A stretch of DNA of 64,000 nucleotides from Odontesthes bonariensis (taxonomy: Eukaryota; Chordata; Actinopteri; Atheriniformes; Atherinopsidae), in assembly GCF_027942865.1 (NCBI RefSeq), contig NC_134510.1, forward strand, positions 23,119,209 through 23,183,208, written 5' to 3'. The translations under genes were made by a program, and so were the position numbers. Shown piece by piece: positions 21,912 to 55,741 of the stretch (within the stretch, counting starts at the first letter, position 1; each line of letters begins with the position of its first letter). The notes below the pieces were generated by a model that saw only the letters and a program-made list of their open reading frames with translations, ran no database searches and had not been told where the DNA came from.

Positions 21912-24900
21912 CTGTAAGACACATCAGTGTTTATTTCATTTTCCACACTCAACAAATGACTGCTGTAGTATTTGCAGTCTGCATTTCATTTAATGACATG
22001 CTCTTCATTTCCAATGTCCTTTGACAGAGTGGAACTGATGTGCCATGACTCAGCTTTCTCACATAATCTACTTGTCCACTGTAATGGAGTCTTCGTCATA
22101 TCCAAAGGTGTCATTGACAGTAGTCAGTGTTAACTGGAATCATGTTTTGGGACTGTAATCTTTGTTCAACTTTGAATACTTTTCTTGTTTCATAAATCTT
22201 TATTCTGCATCTATCAAACACACAGGCTCACACACTTGCCCCCTCATTCCACATATGACCCCTCAGCGGTTGTTGCTGTTGGCACAGAAAAACTAACAAA
22301 GCCACTTAGAAACCAATATCTGAACGATTTAGCCTATGCTCTCTCTAACCCTATGGTTATATCTAATTCCGTTTTTTTAATTAAAAAAGAAAAAAAAAAT
22401 CTCTAAATACAAAATGCAAAAAAAAAGGAACATCATCTGAATTCTGGCCAATATGTGACAATGGAGTCAACACAAAAAATAAAAGAAAGATGCAGTGAGG
22501 TTTCACGTAATTTAGAGAGTCATTTTGGGCTGGCATGAATCAGCCATGATCTCAAAGCTGGACTGTGTTTATTTATTTACTTCAAGAAAGATGTCAAATT
22601 TTTCTCATAACAGGAATAAACACAGTGGAAATATGTGCAATCTGTTTGTGTGGGGACAGGATATTTACGGCTTCAATCTGTGTGTCATTTAATTTGATTA
22701 ATTATGCTAAAAGTTTTACATTCACTTAGTGGATACAGTCAGTGCAAAGACCTCTCCACCCTCGAGAACAAATTTATTGGCTGAAATAACAAGTGGTTCT
22801 ACTTATTTATGTGTTTTAGCTGCCATGTGACATTATGGATGACATTCCAAAAACCAAGAGAAAGGACACCGGATGAAACATCCACAGATTATCATTCAAC
22901 ATCTTCCAAACAGTAGTGAGATAACTGCAACAGAGTGTACAATATACAAGCGCACACACAGCAGTGCAGAAGCAACAAGAAAGGGGCAATTTAAAGTATC
23001 CAATTGGAATAGAATAGAATATCAAGGGTCATGGGTGTTTTTTTTTTTTCCACATTTCATTGATAACATCCTGCTTTTATGAGATTCTCTTTTATGAGAA
23101 CATTAGACAGCAGAGGGCAGTCAGTGACCACATGATATTCAGTGTACATGCTAACATGGCTGTTTTAAAAATACATATGCTTTGACTAAGCTGATCCGAG
23201 GACATAAATTATGAGGTGAAGACAGTGAAGGAGATCCAAAAATTCTAATTGCATCCAGTGTTATTTCAAATACTGTCTAAAAACTGCCAAGTCACAGGAT
23301 GTTAACACATTTTCCATTCCTTGGAGTTCTTAACAAGTATCAACCCAAAACTGGCTGGAGGCGAGCATGTCATGTATTCTGCCATGACAAATGCAGTTTA
23401 ATTGCTCGAGTGAACCCCAGACTGGAGAATTTGAGATGCTCAGCATATTGTGTTGCACATGCTCATTGCTCATAACTCAACTCCGAGCAAAATATCATCC
23501 AGCTGATGAAAGATATAGCCTACTCTGGCTAATGAGAATAATATGCTATGCTGTGGCTGGGGCATGAATAATGTGATTCATCTTCAGGAACAAAATCAGT
23601 GTTGCCACAGAACATTAAGACCAATGAAGAAAATAAATGGGTATTTTCACAGCAACATCCCCTGATATTAGTCAGCTTATTGGAGCTAGCTCATCATCAT
23701 TAACACTGCTAACGAGTGTCATGAGCATCACTCTGGGGAAATTGTGTGTTAAACTATGTATTTCCTCTGTTAAGAACAGATGGCAGTAACAAGTAATACC
23801 TTCCAGTGGTTTTCAGTGATGGCTTGTTGACTAAAGCTGAGCTGTGGGAAAATAAATGCCGAGCCCAAACACATCCTGACCTAACTGATGTCCACAGCTA
23901 CAGGCTGTGCTCAGCTCTGGGAATGAAAAATCGACTGGATAAATTAAGAGGGATTCATTCATGATCATATGACAAACCCCAACGTCCCTAATAATCTAAT
24001 AATAACCACTTGTCTTTGGTCTGGAGTATGATTGTATTCCTTCATTTAATTAGTTGGATTTTTCGACCACAGAAAGTCTCAGAAGCCTCACCAGCCCCCG
24101 GCTTAAAAAATTCAACATAGCTGCCCCTCACGTCACGCACATAGTACTGTCCAACCTCTGTCAGATCAGTGGTTACTAATCAATATGATTAGTAATGATA
24201 ACTACTCTGGTCAGTGAGCAGAGAAACGAGCAAATCCTACTGTTTTTTTCTGACTTATAACTGGAACACATTCAACTCGGGTGTAACGTCATCCCCAGCT
24301 CTGACTTCTGAGGAAAATGGAACAAAGTCAAAGGGTTTCAACAGAATCCCAAATATATCAGCCTTGCTGTGATACTGCCTGAAGAGGCACCAAAGAAAAA
24401 CACAGTTTTGTAAGAAAATGCCTGGACTAATGAAAACAACAGAAGGAAGGAATTACAAAGAGCTGTTAATTTCCAGTCGTGCCTGAATACTTTAATGAGT
24501 TACTTAAATCAGCAGATTATGCTGTAACTAACAGTGTAACATAACTACCAGATTCTGCAATGCAGAAACCGTATGCTGCAGCAAGTTATGATGGTCCGAT
24601 GCCAGTTGTTTGCTTTAAAAAGCCCAGAGCTTAGGGAAGCCCATTGCGGCAAACGTCTGTTGGCCATTGTACTATAGACACACACAAATATTAGACTCAA
24701 GGAAAGTCCGATGAACCCTCTGCCCTTCATGATAAAACTGCAGGAGGGCACAGACCAGGAAAGGGTATGAACTCATTTCTAAAGGAATGAGTGTTCCCAG
24801 GAGCACAGAGGCCTTAATAATGGTTTAGCTGCTCAGACAAACTGGGTAACTGAACTAGAAGGGCCTCAGACGGGGAAATGACTAAGACCCCAATGGTCAT

Positions 24901-26458
24901 TCTGCTTCAAAATAGCCTTTATATAAGTGAGTGCCTGCTAAAAGGATTACCATCCCATCTGCTCTCCATCAACAGGTAGAATTAACATGTTTTTTTCTGG
25001 GTTTAGCATTGATCTAGAGTTGCATCATAGGCTATGTTTTGACAGGAGCATTTTGACACTGTTCAATTCTTATAGAACTTGCAGCACTAAAGATTTCTGC
25101 TTAGTCATGTACTTCCAGCATTTCATTTCCAATTTTCAGTTTCGGTCATCTCACTGTAAGTCCCCAAAGGAGCTCATAAAAGAGGTTATCTTTGAGTTGT
25201 ACTGCTGGGACAGTTGTTATTGTTTGTAAATGCAATGTTCAGACTCGGCCATTCCTGCCCAGCTCGATGTATGGGAGGGAGACGGGCATTCAGTGTGACA
25301 TGAGGACAATGCAGAGACTCAGAGAACGAAAACATCCCTTTCTGATAGTTTCAGATTAGTTATATTCAAAAGTACAAATAAAAATACACACATCAGCAGA
25401 GACCTGTACAAAGGGGCCCACATGAACAGTTTGCCTACTCTTTCTGGTATTTTAGACTGCAGTGGAAACACAAATAATTGCAGTATGAAGGTGCTATTCA
25501 CTTCCCTAATAGCTCTCTAATGGCGCTAAGAGGCTAAACGTACTGGGTACTTTTAATGTGACTTTAGAGGCTGAAGGGATGGTAGAGGAACAAATCGCAG
25601 GACTTTCCCTTACGAGACCGGAGTTAGTTTATTGTGAAGGACTGTTGTTGTTATACTGTGTTTGCATCAAAACCACATGGTTAGGTTAAGGAAAAGATGA
25701 AGCAATGTTAGAAGACATATTTTTCTCCTATGCAACAGGTTTTGCCTTCGTTTCCAAGGTTACCCTGGTGACGTGTCTCGTGACAATGATGACAGTAGCA
25801 AAGAACATTTGGCCACAGTTAATTGGCATTTATATCAGATGTAGCAGGACTATATACTGAAGTCTTTTAACCTCTGCACAGTGAAATATGGCACCGAAGG
25901 GATACCGTGTGCATTGAAATGTGAGGCAAAGGGCTCCTTGCCAAGCAAACGTGATAAATTATGTGTTAGATCATATTAACACAGCAGGGAACAGAGACAA
26001 AAGACTAGCTCAACATCTCAGTCTTTGACTGTTTTAAGTGGTCCATCCAAAGCCTTGTTTGTTAGTTCACAAATGCTTCTCATCCGATCTGGAGAAGCTT
26101 CAGAGAATCTGGAAAGAAGAATCAGATAAACAGTCTAGATCCAAGTGAGTAAATCTCATAAAGACTCGTAAAAGGTTGTAAAGAATTCAAAGATTTTATT
26201 GCCTCCAAAGGTGCTTCGATAAAACACTGAATTACGGGTACGAAAACCTCGACAAATGGTTGTGATTGTCTCTGATTTGAGTCAACCCAGATAAAATCTG
26301 ATGCACTACTATTTCCATCCTACTGTTGCTCTCCTTCCCCAACATCAAAGAGAGCTGTGATGCAATAACTGTAAAAGGATACTGAGAGGAGAACAGAAGG
26401 CCTAGAGGCAGATCACAAATAACACTGTCCAAATAAATTCCAGCAGTATGGGAGTCCT

Positions 26459-26496
26459 CTGTGTGAGTGTGTGTGTGTGCGTGTGTGTGTGTGTGT
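26459..26496 (+). repeat. (GT)n microsatellite
   Basis: A run of GT repeats with a few interruptions. Confidence 0.9.
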
Positions 26497-26969
26497 TGCT
26501 GTTACTGTCTGAAAGACAGAAATATACTGAAAGGGAGATAGACATGATGGGATAGTGGTGCGGCGCTCTCACGCTGCACATCATCAAATTATAGCTTTAC
26601 AGAGGAGCCCTCGAGGCAAACAGAACATTTTGTTGCTGCTATGACTCTAATTTTAGAGATGGTTGGATTTGTGCTTCCAACAAAAGCTGGCAAGGTATTT
26701 CTATAACCTTGACTTCATATACCATTCATTTTAGAAACTTTGGGCGGGGGGGGTATATCAGATCATTTTGCTTGTTTATTCAATGTGATTGCAAAAATTT
26801 CTGCTCCTGCAATAAGTTACCCCAACATGTGAAAATACACTGTATGTGCCCCTGTCTTCAAGATTGTTGTTTTTAGATTTCTATGCGCATGTTATCATTT
26901 GTTTGGTTTCCTGGATGACACATAACTAAAACAATATAAAAAAAAAGACCTTAAACGACGTCTACTTAC

Positions 26970-27115
26970 CAGCTGAGAAAGATTAGGCCGACTGACTCTG
27001 AACTCATCAAACCTGTGTCCGCTGAAGTTGTCCCCTTGTCCTAATCCAAAAATCCTTCATTGGCATCCAGAGATGACCGACTCTCAAATCAACACCGAAC
27101 ATCCACTTTGACATT
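26970..27115 (-). other. Possible gpr20 non-coding first exon
   Basis: On the minus strand the segment ends with CTCAGCTG followed by GTAAGTAG, a near-consensus splice donor. The coding part of gpr20 starts with an acceptor at 21911 that needs a partner upstream. The pairing is inferred and the upstream limit is arbitrary. Confidence 0.25.
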
Positions 27116-28619
27116 AGTCACTTTTTTTTGTCTTGACATGTTCAGCTTTTCAGAAAGTATTTTGTCTCTCCTCTCGTGTTTTTGATTCATGCTGGCAGGC
27201 TGCAATCATAAGCGATCTCCTTCAAATCTGAGCAGCAAGATATTATTGTCAATTCTGCCCTTTTCGCAGCTCGTCTGTAGCTCAGAGTATGATTCTCTTG
27301 CTATAATATCAAAACATCCTCATGTCTCTCTGCCTCCACCTGTTGCTAGTCTCACAGCTCTCACTGCATCTTATTCTTCCCTTTTTTCTTCTCGTTTTAG
27401 CATCATTTCTCTTCTTTCACTTCATTCAGTGACTCTGCCTTCCCATTTCCCTCCCTCACATTCTAAAGCCCCCCCCCCCCCATCAGTTGGGTTCTCAGAC
27501 AGGAAGTCTCAGTATGTGTTTACATTCTGCAAAGACACTCTCATGTGCGCCATGTACACCATGCACTCACACAAACGAGAACACATTGTTAGAGTATAGC
27601 GCCTTTTCCGAGCCACCGAATATTATCACGCAGCCATTTTCTCATCAGTGTTTCAACTTATCTTTAAAATGACAATTGAAACTGGAGTCAAGTAAAAATC
27701 ATTAATAAAACAGATAAAACTTTACTTGTTAAAACCTTACTTCTCCCCACGGGTATCAACAGATCATTTTTAGACAGCTGGTTCACATCTCATAGAATTG
27801 GGGTTATAGTATGTAGCCACTGTGAAATACAGTGCTTCTAAGTGTGCAGCATGTAAAGCTACAGAGTAAAATAAACAAAAACAAATCAATCTAAATTAGT
27901 ATGTTGTTATTTCAGTGCAAATAATCAAATGATGAAGATCAACTCCACTGAAATATTCGGCTGAATGTGTTTGATGCCTCTATGTATGACTTCCTGTTTG
28001 ATTTAGTGTAACAGACATTAAAATGACGAGTCCTCTCTAAAGGACAATGGATTTGATGAGCCCCAACCTGAATCTTATGATAAGTGTGAAGTGAATGAAG
28101 AATATTATATGTGAAGGAACTGAAAAATAAAGTCAGAAAGCAATCTGATGTCTGCTATAGGTTTTAATGAACGAGTAGTAAAAAAAATCAAGTCTTTTGA
28201 TCAAATGAGATGCAAAACTAAGTCCTCGCTGTGTCTACTCCCACAGTAACATGTAGAAAAATAAACTAAAAACAAAAAAATGAAGAAAAAAAAATAGAAA
28301 ACTAACTTTCAATCTTAGCTGGGCTCAAACAACAAAACACATCAAGCTTAACAAGTGATTTGATGCTTTCTTTTCTTCTTCCATTCTGACACCTCAAAGT
28401 TTCTTAAAAAAAAAAAACATCTCTTCATCTAAAACTGCACTGATTTGTATGATTGGAAATCAGAGGCCGATGCTGAATGTTGTTTTTGTTTTTTTTCAAA
28501 TAAACATGGATGCTGTGTTTATATTGAGATATTCTATATCATGAATATCTGATGAAAGACAGAGAGGAGTGTGCGTTCTCAGAAGATATGGTAGGTATGT
28601 AAAATTAAACCCATCTGTG

Positions 28620-28735
28620 AAACGAATGACTGGCGACCCCCTGCTTTTTGCCCAAAGGCAGCTGGGACAGGCTCCAGAACCCCTGAATCGGATTGAGATG
28701 GTATAGAAAATGCACGGATCGATGTGAAATGAAAC
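28620..28735 (+). repeat. Dispersed retroposon-tail-like repeat
   Basis: Contains CTGGCGACCCCCTG, then GCAGCTGGGACAGGCTCCAG and a tail of the type ATGGTATAGAAAATG. This word order is widespread in fish short interspersed repeats. No boundaries or target duplication could be fixed. Confidence 0.5.
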
Positions 28736-30454
28736 TTCTGTTCAAGCCATCAGAAGTCTTTCAGACTATGCTACTCTTTATCCTGTGAGGTCTTAGTGAT
28801 TAATTTATAGTAATTGTGTTTGTGGGAAATAACAACATTACTGTACGGAATGTGTTAAAATTCAGGTATGTATCATATGTGAATTTGTAAATCAAACTGA
28901 TTTAAAAATGTTTCCTATAGACTACAATTTAGACATTGTGTGTATGCTTGTCTGTGTTAAGCCAGTTAAAGTACATGAATGTAAGCACACATACGCCTAA
29001 CTGAATTCGGCCTCTGGCTCCGTCTCTATAACTAGTCCCTGAACCAGTTCCTAATCCATCTTGCAGAATGAGTTTGTGTCTCCTGGTTTCCTGTCTAGAG
29101 GATCATCATCACTCACAAACATTGTCAGCGTACCTTGGAAAGATCCGGAATAACGGATGTCAGAAGAAGATGCATAGATCAACCTGTTACCGAGGACGAG
29201 CACACAGAAAAAGACGAGAACAGAAAGAGGCAAGGGTGGGGGTGGGGTGGAGGGGACTGAGAAAAGGTAAAGATGGAGCGGTCCGTCTGTCTCTGTGCTT
29301 GGTTTAGAAAAACGACACGTGCACAATTACTTGACATGCATGTGTAGAGAAAGACCATCAACGTGTTTCAGTCCAGCCAGGGAAGGCCGTGTTTGTGTCA
29401 CTGAATATTGATGACAAATGAAAGATGGTGAGGTTTCTGCACTTTTTACTGCACCCTTGATGTCCTCGGGTGGTTTATTTGTCAGGAGTGAGAGGCGGAT
29501 GGACGGAGGATTACGGCTGTTCTGCTGCAAAAGCACACTTCTTGGCACTGGTGACCAGCTCCCTAGTTTGCTGGGAACCATGAGGGGAGACTTGAGGAAC
29601 AGATCACTTGTACAAACAGTAACATGCATGTCTCTTGTGGAGAAGAGAGTGGAAAATGTGAGGAGTCTGCCAGAGGGATGGGCCTCCTATATTCTTTTCA
29701 CATATTTCACTGGCCATCACATCAGATGTACTTTAGTGAGACAATTAGTGCAATTTGGTCCATTCATAGAGCTTAAAACTAATCTGTCACATTTGTGTCA
29801 AGTTGGTTCCTACAGAGCGCCAAAAAATTGGATTTAAGATTTCACAAAAGTAAGATTAAGATTTTTATTTTTTTTCTCCACTGTGAGGTGAATCTCTATG
29901 TTGCATTGTGCATTCTCCAAAGTCACATTAGTTCCCCAGTAAGGACTATTTAACCACATGTCATACTCGCAGAGCACACACTCCTCCAGAAACGTCACGA
30001 TTAGCCTCAGACTTGGTGTTTAATTTTCCGTCAACCTGACAAAGCACAGGTTCGGAGCCCATGCACACACCTCTGGACGACAAATCCAGCCGCCAACACG
30101 CACAGAACGTGACAAGGTTTTGTGCCCTTTGAAGAAGATACTTTGTACTGTAGAAAATTGGTGTAGTGAAGGTGTTAATATTGGGCCCTGCGGGTACCCT
30201 GATCATGAAGACCATCACTTAGTAATGACATCAAATATCAATGAACGCGTGTCGTGGTAGACACTGGAGTTTAGTAGCAACTTCGTATGATTAATGCTAT
30301 TTACGTTACATGTTTAAAGTTGCTGCTTTTAGCTGGTAAACGTTGAATTTATACTATCAATGTTATCTCTGAAAATACTCAAGAAAATATGTATCACCTA
30401 AACATACAAGAAGCCTTATTGTGATGGCTGAGCTGAGGAGATTTTTGGATAATA

Positions 30455-30515
30455 CATAATTTTGAATTTCCCCTCATTGTGGGATGAATAAAGTGTTTTT
30501 CTAGTCTTCTATTCT
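30455..30515 (+). repeat. LINE/SINE 3'-tail-like repeat
   Basis: The words GAATTTCCCCTCATTGTGGG and GATGAATAAAGT, followed by TCT/TTC-rich sequence, match the common 3' tail of fish retroposons. Only a tail fragment is seen. Confidence 0.4.
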
Positions 30516-30679
30516 AATACGTTTTAACTGGAACACAAACTGGTGTCGTCTCCTGCAGGTCAGAGGAAGGACAGTAACCAAACACTAAACATTAATAACA
30601 CATAACTGAGAAATTTACAACTCCCCTCCCTGTTTGTGGGTCAGGAATTCCTTTCTACTCTGGAAAGTATCACAAGACA

Positions 30680-30722
30680 CAAAGAAAAGAAAAAAAAAAA
30701 AAAGAAAGAGAGAGAGAGAGAA
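30680..30722 (+). repeat. A-rich/(GA)n low-complexity tract
   Basis: Purine-only run of A homopolymers grading into GA repeats. Confidence 0.85.
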
Positions 30723-31262
30723 CTGAAGTGAATACTTGAGTTTATAGATACTAGAAAATAATTATCCCATCTAGTAAAAGATTATTATTGCAGTCGACAT
30801 TGTATCCAAATAGATCCACTGAGAGTTTGCCCAGGACTTTTTTCTGATCCTTTAAGCACACATGGAAGCTCTGGGGCTCATAAATGTGCCGCTACTGTAA
30901 ATTTAAGTCCCGTGTATTAAACTAAACAGTCAGTTTGACATTAAAAAGACCAACGGAATTTGCCTTACTGTTTATTACATTCCAAGATTTTTAGTGTTTT
31001 GCCATGTTAAATGCATTTACTCTAAAACTCGGAAAAAAATTGCCCACCAGATGCAAAATGTATATAAAAGCGCAGAAGTTTCTTGTTATCTTGTGGCTCT
31101 CTTTCGACTTCAAGAACAAATCCTGTCTTATTTAGATGGGATGGGTGGGATCTTTGTTGCTGAAGTGCATTTATACCTTACTCAAATCAACATTAGAAAT
31201 AACACAGTAAAAATATTAGCACACAATCATATATGCTGAAATTTAAAGTGAAATAAAAACTG

Positions 31263-31268
31263 TTTATT
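31263..31268 (-). terminator. Candidate dgat1 polyadenylation signal AATAAA
   Basis: First AATAAA on the minus strand after the dgat1 stop codon, giving a 3' UTR of about 0.87 kb (32136 down to about 31245). Confidence 0.4.
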
Positions 31269-32136
31269 TTTAGACACACACATCACATTTAAATATGTGA
31301 TTTGACATGGTTACTTGGCAACAGTCCACTGATATACAGTAGCAACATGACAAGAATATAGATGGTAATTTTACATGATTTTTCAACCAAAAAGAGAGAT
31401 ACACTTAATGTATCACAACAGGGTGTGTTGAGTGTTTTTCTAAAGGCATCTCGGGCAAAGATGCCGAACACAGACGTTACAGTAATGCTGGCTTAATTAG
31501 AACTGAGAAAATTTGCACAATGACAAAATTCCATCAGCATACATTCATTCTTCTGGCTCCGACTCACAGTAACACCAGAGATTACGCCTGCTTTGGCTCA
31601 CTAAATGGAAGGAACGCAGCGGATCATAAATCTTTCATCAGTTCGCCGGCTCACAAATGACACGATAAAATTTGACCATCATAATTACACTGCCCTGGCA
31701 CAGAGATAGAGGAGAGTAAAAAAAAAAAATCCACACTATGATAAGAAAGGTAGCAACATCCTATCTTTCTTGCGGTACCGAATGCAATACAATTCCCATT
31801 CAAGTGAGACTTCAGCCCAGACTGACCATCAGAGGTCCTAATAAGACAAAAACAATTACCTGAGAATAAGGCTGCGTGTCCCTTCTTCCTTAAGTTACAG
31901 TAGTGTTTCAAGATCAATATTCTGCTATTTCTGCTTTCCCAGGTCAAATATTATTAGCTTTTCCAGCAGGAAGACAAAAAAAGTTAAGGTGTTTTATGTA
32001 AACATACTATAATCATACCACAGCTGATGTGATCAGCCCATCTAAAGCCGCCTACGAGTTTGTTTACACCAGAGAGACGGAGGTGAGATTAAGTAAGAAA
32101 ACAAAGTGTTCGAAACTGAACGGATCTCTGCGTGTA

Positions 32137-52965
<20,829 letters not shown>

Positions 52966-55635
52966 GATAAAAAGGAAAATAGCCCACACAAGTCCTCTTC
53001 AACTTTTCACCTCGGACAGTAGGCTATCATGCTTGTGGATACGGTGCACTTTAACCACACAGGCGCGGTGTTGTAGTCTGAAAAGAGGGAAGTTGCGAAA
53101 TAATCCACCCATGGGTCGGATTTCTAAACAGTTGAAACAGTGGTGGGAGTGTGTTCAATGACGCCATCAAAGTGAGAAGCAGTGTGTGACCCGTAACTGT
53201 TGCAAACTCCTACCGCCAGGTGAGTCACGCCCTGAGACACTGAGCCGTCCAATCAGGAGACTCGAGGTGCCATTGATTATGCTTCCTTCTGCATGTATTC
53301 ATTCACAATATGTGGCGCAATATCAAAAGCAAAAAAATGAAAGTAATAATCGTCGTGATCTATGGCACGATCTACAGGGGAGCTGTGGTTATTGGAGATA
53401 ATATAGAATATCTACAGTATTCTACAGTAGAACATCTGCTCTATGTGTATTGTTATGTTGATTTAAATCAAGGGCCTCGAAAAGTTCATCGAGTATTTTC
53501 AATTGAATTATCTATTTTTTTTTTTTTTTTACATTAGACCAGCCTTGTAGGTTGGAGTCTTGTCATTGACCTTTTTTTTTTCTTTTTCTTTTTCTTTTTT
53601 TTTCCTAATTCACACCATATCCAGACTGTTTGCTGGCCATGTCATTGAGGTTATATGCGTTTCCTAAAGAAAAGTTCAAATGCTCCGTAGAAACAGGCAT
53701 CATCGTCATCCTGAAAAAAAAAAGGACCACAGCATCACAAAACCTCCTTCTTTGGACTGTTGGGATGAGAAAAACGTCCAAAGTTTTAATGTCCACCTGT
53801 GCATTTACTGCCATCTCCCCCGGTCCTTTACATGATGTCAACCTCATATTATTAATTATTGTGGATATTTGCTTGTTTTCTTCAGGCAGTCATCTTTGTG
53901 TGTTTCATTAGAGCTCAACCAAAAAATTTCAAAATAAAAAATTCCAGCATTATCTCCACGGAATCGGAATATCACTTTCATCCAATCCTCCACAGTCCAT
54001 GCCTGCTTCTCTTTAGCTTCACTGTAACCTTGTTTTCTTCTGCTGGTGTTAGTGATGGTTGAAGTTTGGCTTTTCTGGGTGTAAATTCCACTGAATTCAG
54101 TCATATTCTCACAGTTTTGTCACAAAAATTTACTCTATGTCCATTTGTTTTTCATGTGATTTTTTTTATTTTCAGACCACACTGCTTTGAGTTTTCTGTC
54201 CCGATGCCTTCACGTCCTCCTTTGTCGACCTGTACGTTTCTCTTTTGCAACCTTCCCATTTTGTTTGTACTTTCTCCAAACTTTGGACACAGCTGACTGA
54301 GAAACAACCAACAACTTCCACCACACTCTGAGTGTAACATCTTGTTAAGTTATGCAAGAACTCTTTTTAAACTGCAGGGTCATTTTCATTTTCTTTTGCA
54401 GATATTTGTTTTAGAGATGGAAATGACTAGGTGATTTCATCAATTTTTTCCTATACTTTATGCGTTAAATAAAATGTTTTACAAAATGAAAAAAAAACTG
54501 AAACAACACCCTCTATTGTGTTTGCCAGGGGTTGTATCATTAAAAATGTTTCAGAATTCTAAGCTAGTTACACATATTTTTTAATACATTGTGCTGCTTA
54601 TTCTTACTTATTCTGTGAAATTTGATCCTGATTTTATGCAAGCTATTACTACCCTACCCTGGCGAATCATAGAGCTCCATCAGCTTTGAACAGAAGCAGA
54701 ATGAGTTGACAAAAAATCCCACCACACCGAGTAGACGCTCTGGATCTGTCGTTGCAGATAACACATCACACGATATTCAGTGGCAAATCAGTTGTGTTTA
54801 TGTTTCCAAGTTCTCTTGAAGTTGAGGTTCAAGGAAAGAAAGTAAGTGTGCCAACACCTTTAAGACTGCCGAGCTTAATGATGAGCGATAGTGTAAATAC
54901 AGCTAAGGCAGATAATGTCCCAGCTGAGGCTGACAATGCAGACCTGAGTCATTAGGTTGAGTGAATAACCCCTAAAGAGTAAGGAAGCAGCTTAGCCTCC
55001 TTTTTTCTCTTTTTTTTCTTTCTGGTTCCTCCCTTGATGCGGCCAAACTTCACATTTTAGCTTGCCGTTGATGAGGCCATAAAAACTGCTGTTGCATTCA
55101 CGGTCTTGTGGTTTCTAATGAGTATTAAAGCCTCACACACCCACTTGTGAGTAATATGGATTATTAGTTTAGCTACAGTGTAAAAGCTCCTTCCACTGTG
55201 TTGCCAACATACTTTAGTAGTAAAACTTGAGGCATTATTAGTTCCCTATAATGTAAGGGGCGTGGATCTCGTTCAACTACATTCCCCTGCAGACTGTGGG
55301 AAAACAACACAGGTATATCGTACCATGTAAGTGTCTGTGCTGCATTTGTAAAAGACAACCGAGAGGCTTTTGTCTCATGTGAACGCTCCTGCTGTCTGTC
55401 TTTGTTTTGTGTGCCTATCCATGCTAAGGTGAGAACTGATCAGTAGCATTGATCCAGCCTTAGCAGTCCTTTCTGTCTATAAGCTCGTCTTTTGGAGTAA
55501 TGAGCCTGTCTGCTGTTGTTGGGATGAGAGACCTTGGGAAGGGATCAATAAGAAACTGATAACCAATTATTTGAACTGTCAAACTCCGAGGCGGATCTCG
55601 TTCCAATGTCTTTTGGTTGTGTTTCTTTGTAGGGA

Positions 55636-55741
55636 CTATAAGATTAAAGGTTGTTGTTATTCATCTATATATATAGATATTATTATTCATCTATATATAT
55701 ATATATATATAGATGAATAACAACAACCTTTAATCTTATAG
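55636..55741. repeat. Perfect 40-bp inverted repeat (hairpin/cruciform) with 26-nt loop
   Basis: Arm 55636-55675 (starting CTATAAGATTAAAGG, ending in AT repeats) is the exact reverse complement of 55702-55741. The non-repetitive outer 31 bp of the arms are also identical, so the match is not only AT-repeat pairing. Confidence 0.9.

Larger units (their letters stand above)
21912..31262. other. Intergenic region between gpr20 and dgat1
   Basis: No protein-coding gene was recognised. Contents seen: low-complexity A/T and GT tracts, short dispersed-repeat pieces near 25660, 28620 and 30455, and a possible upstream gpr20 exon with a CAGCTG|GTAAGT donor at 26969. The remaining sequence shows nothing I can name. 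The gpr20 promoter must lie here. Confidence 0.5.

Noticed and set aside
21832..21924. Longer gpr20 N-terminus starting upstream of 21831
   Set aside because: It crosses the splice acceptor at 21911 and would make the N-terminus much longer than in mammals.
27189..27599. 136-codon plus-strand open frame
   Set aside because: Serine/proline/leucine-rich translation of a pyrimidine-rich stretch; no domain or homologue recognised and no neighbouring exon.
29418..29837. 139-codon plus-strand open frame
   Set aside because: No recognisable family, no splice context; length is within chance for this amount of sequence.
52966..52989. Upstream in-frame extension of the dgat1 N-terminus
   Set aside because: The extension would start at GTG, not ATG; the first in-frame ATG is at 52965 and gives a mammal-like N-terminus.
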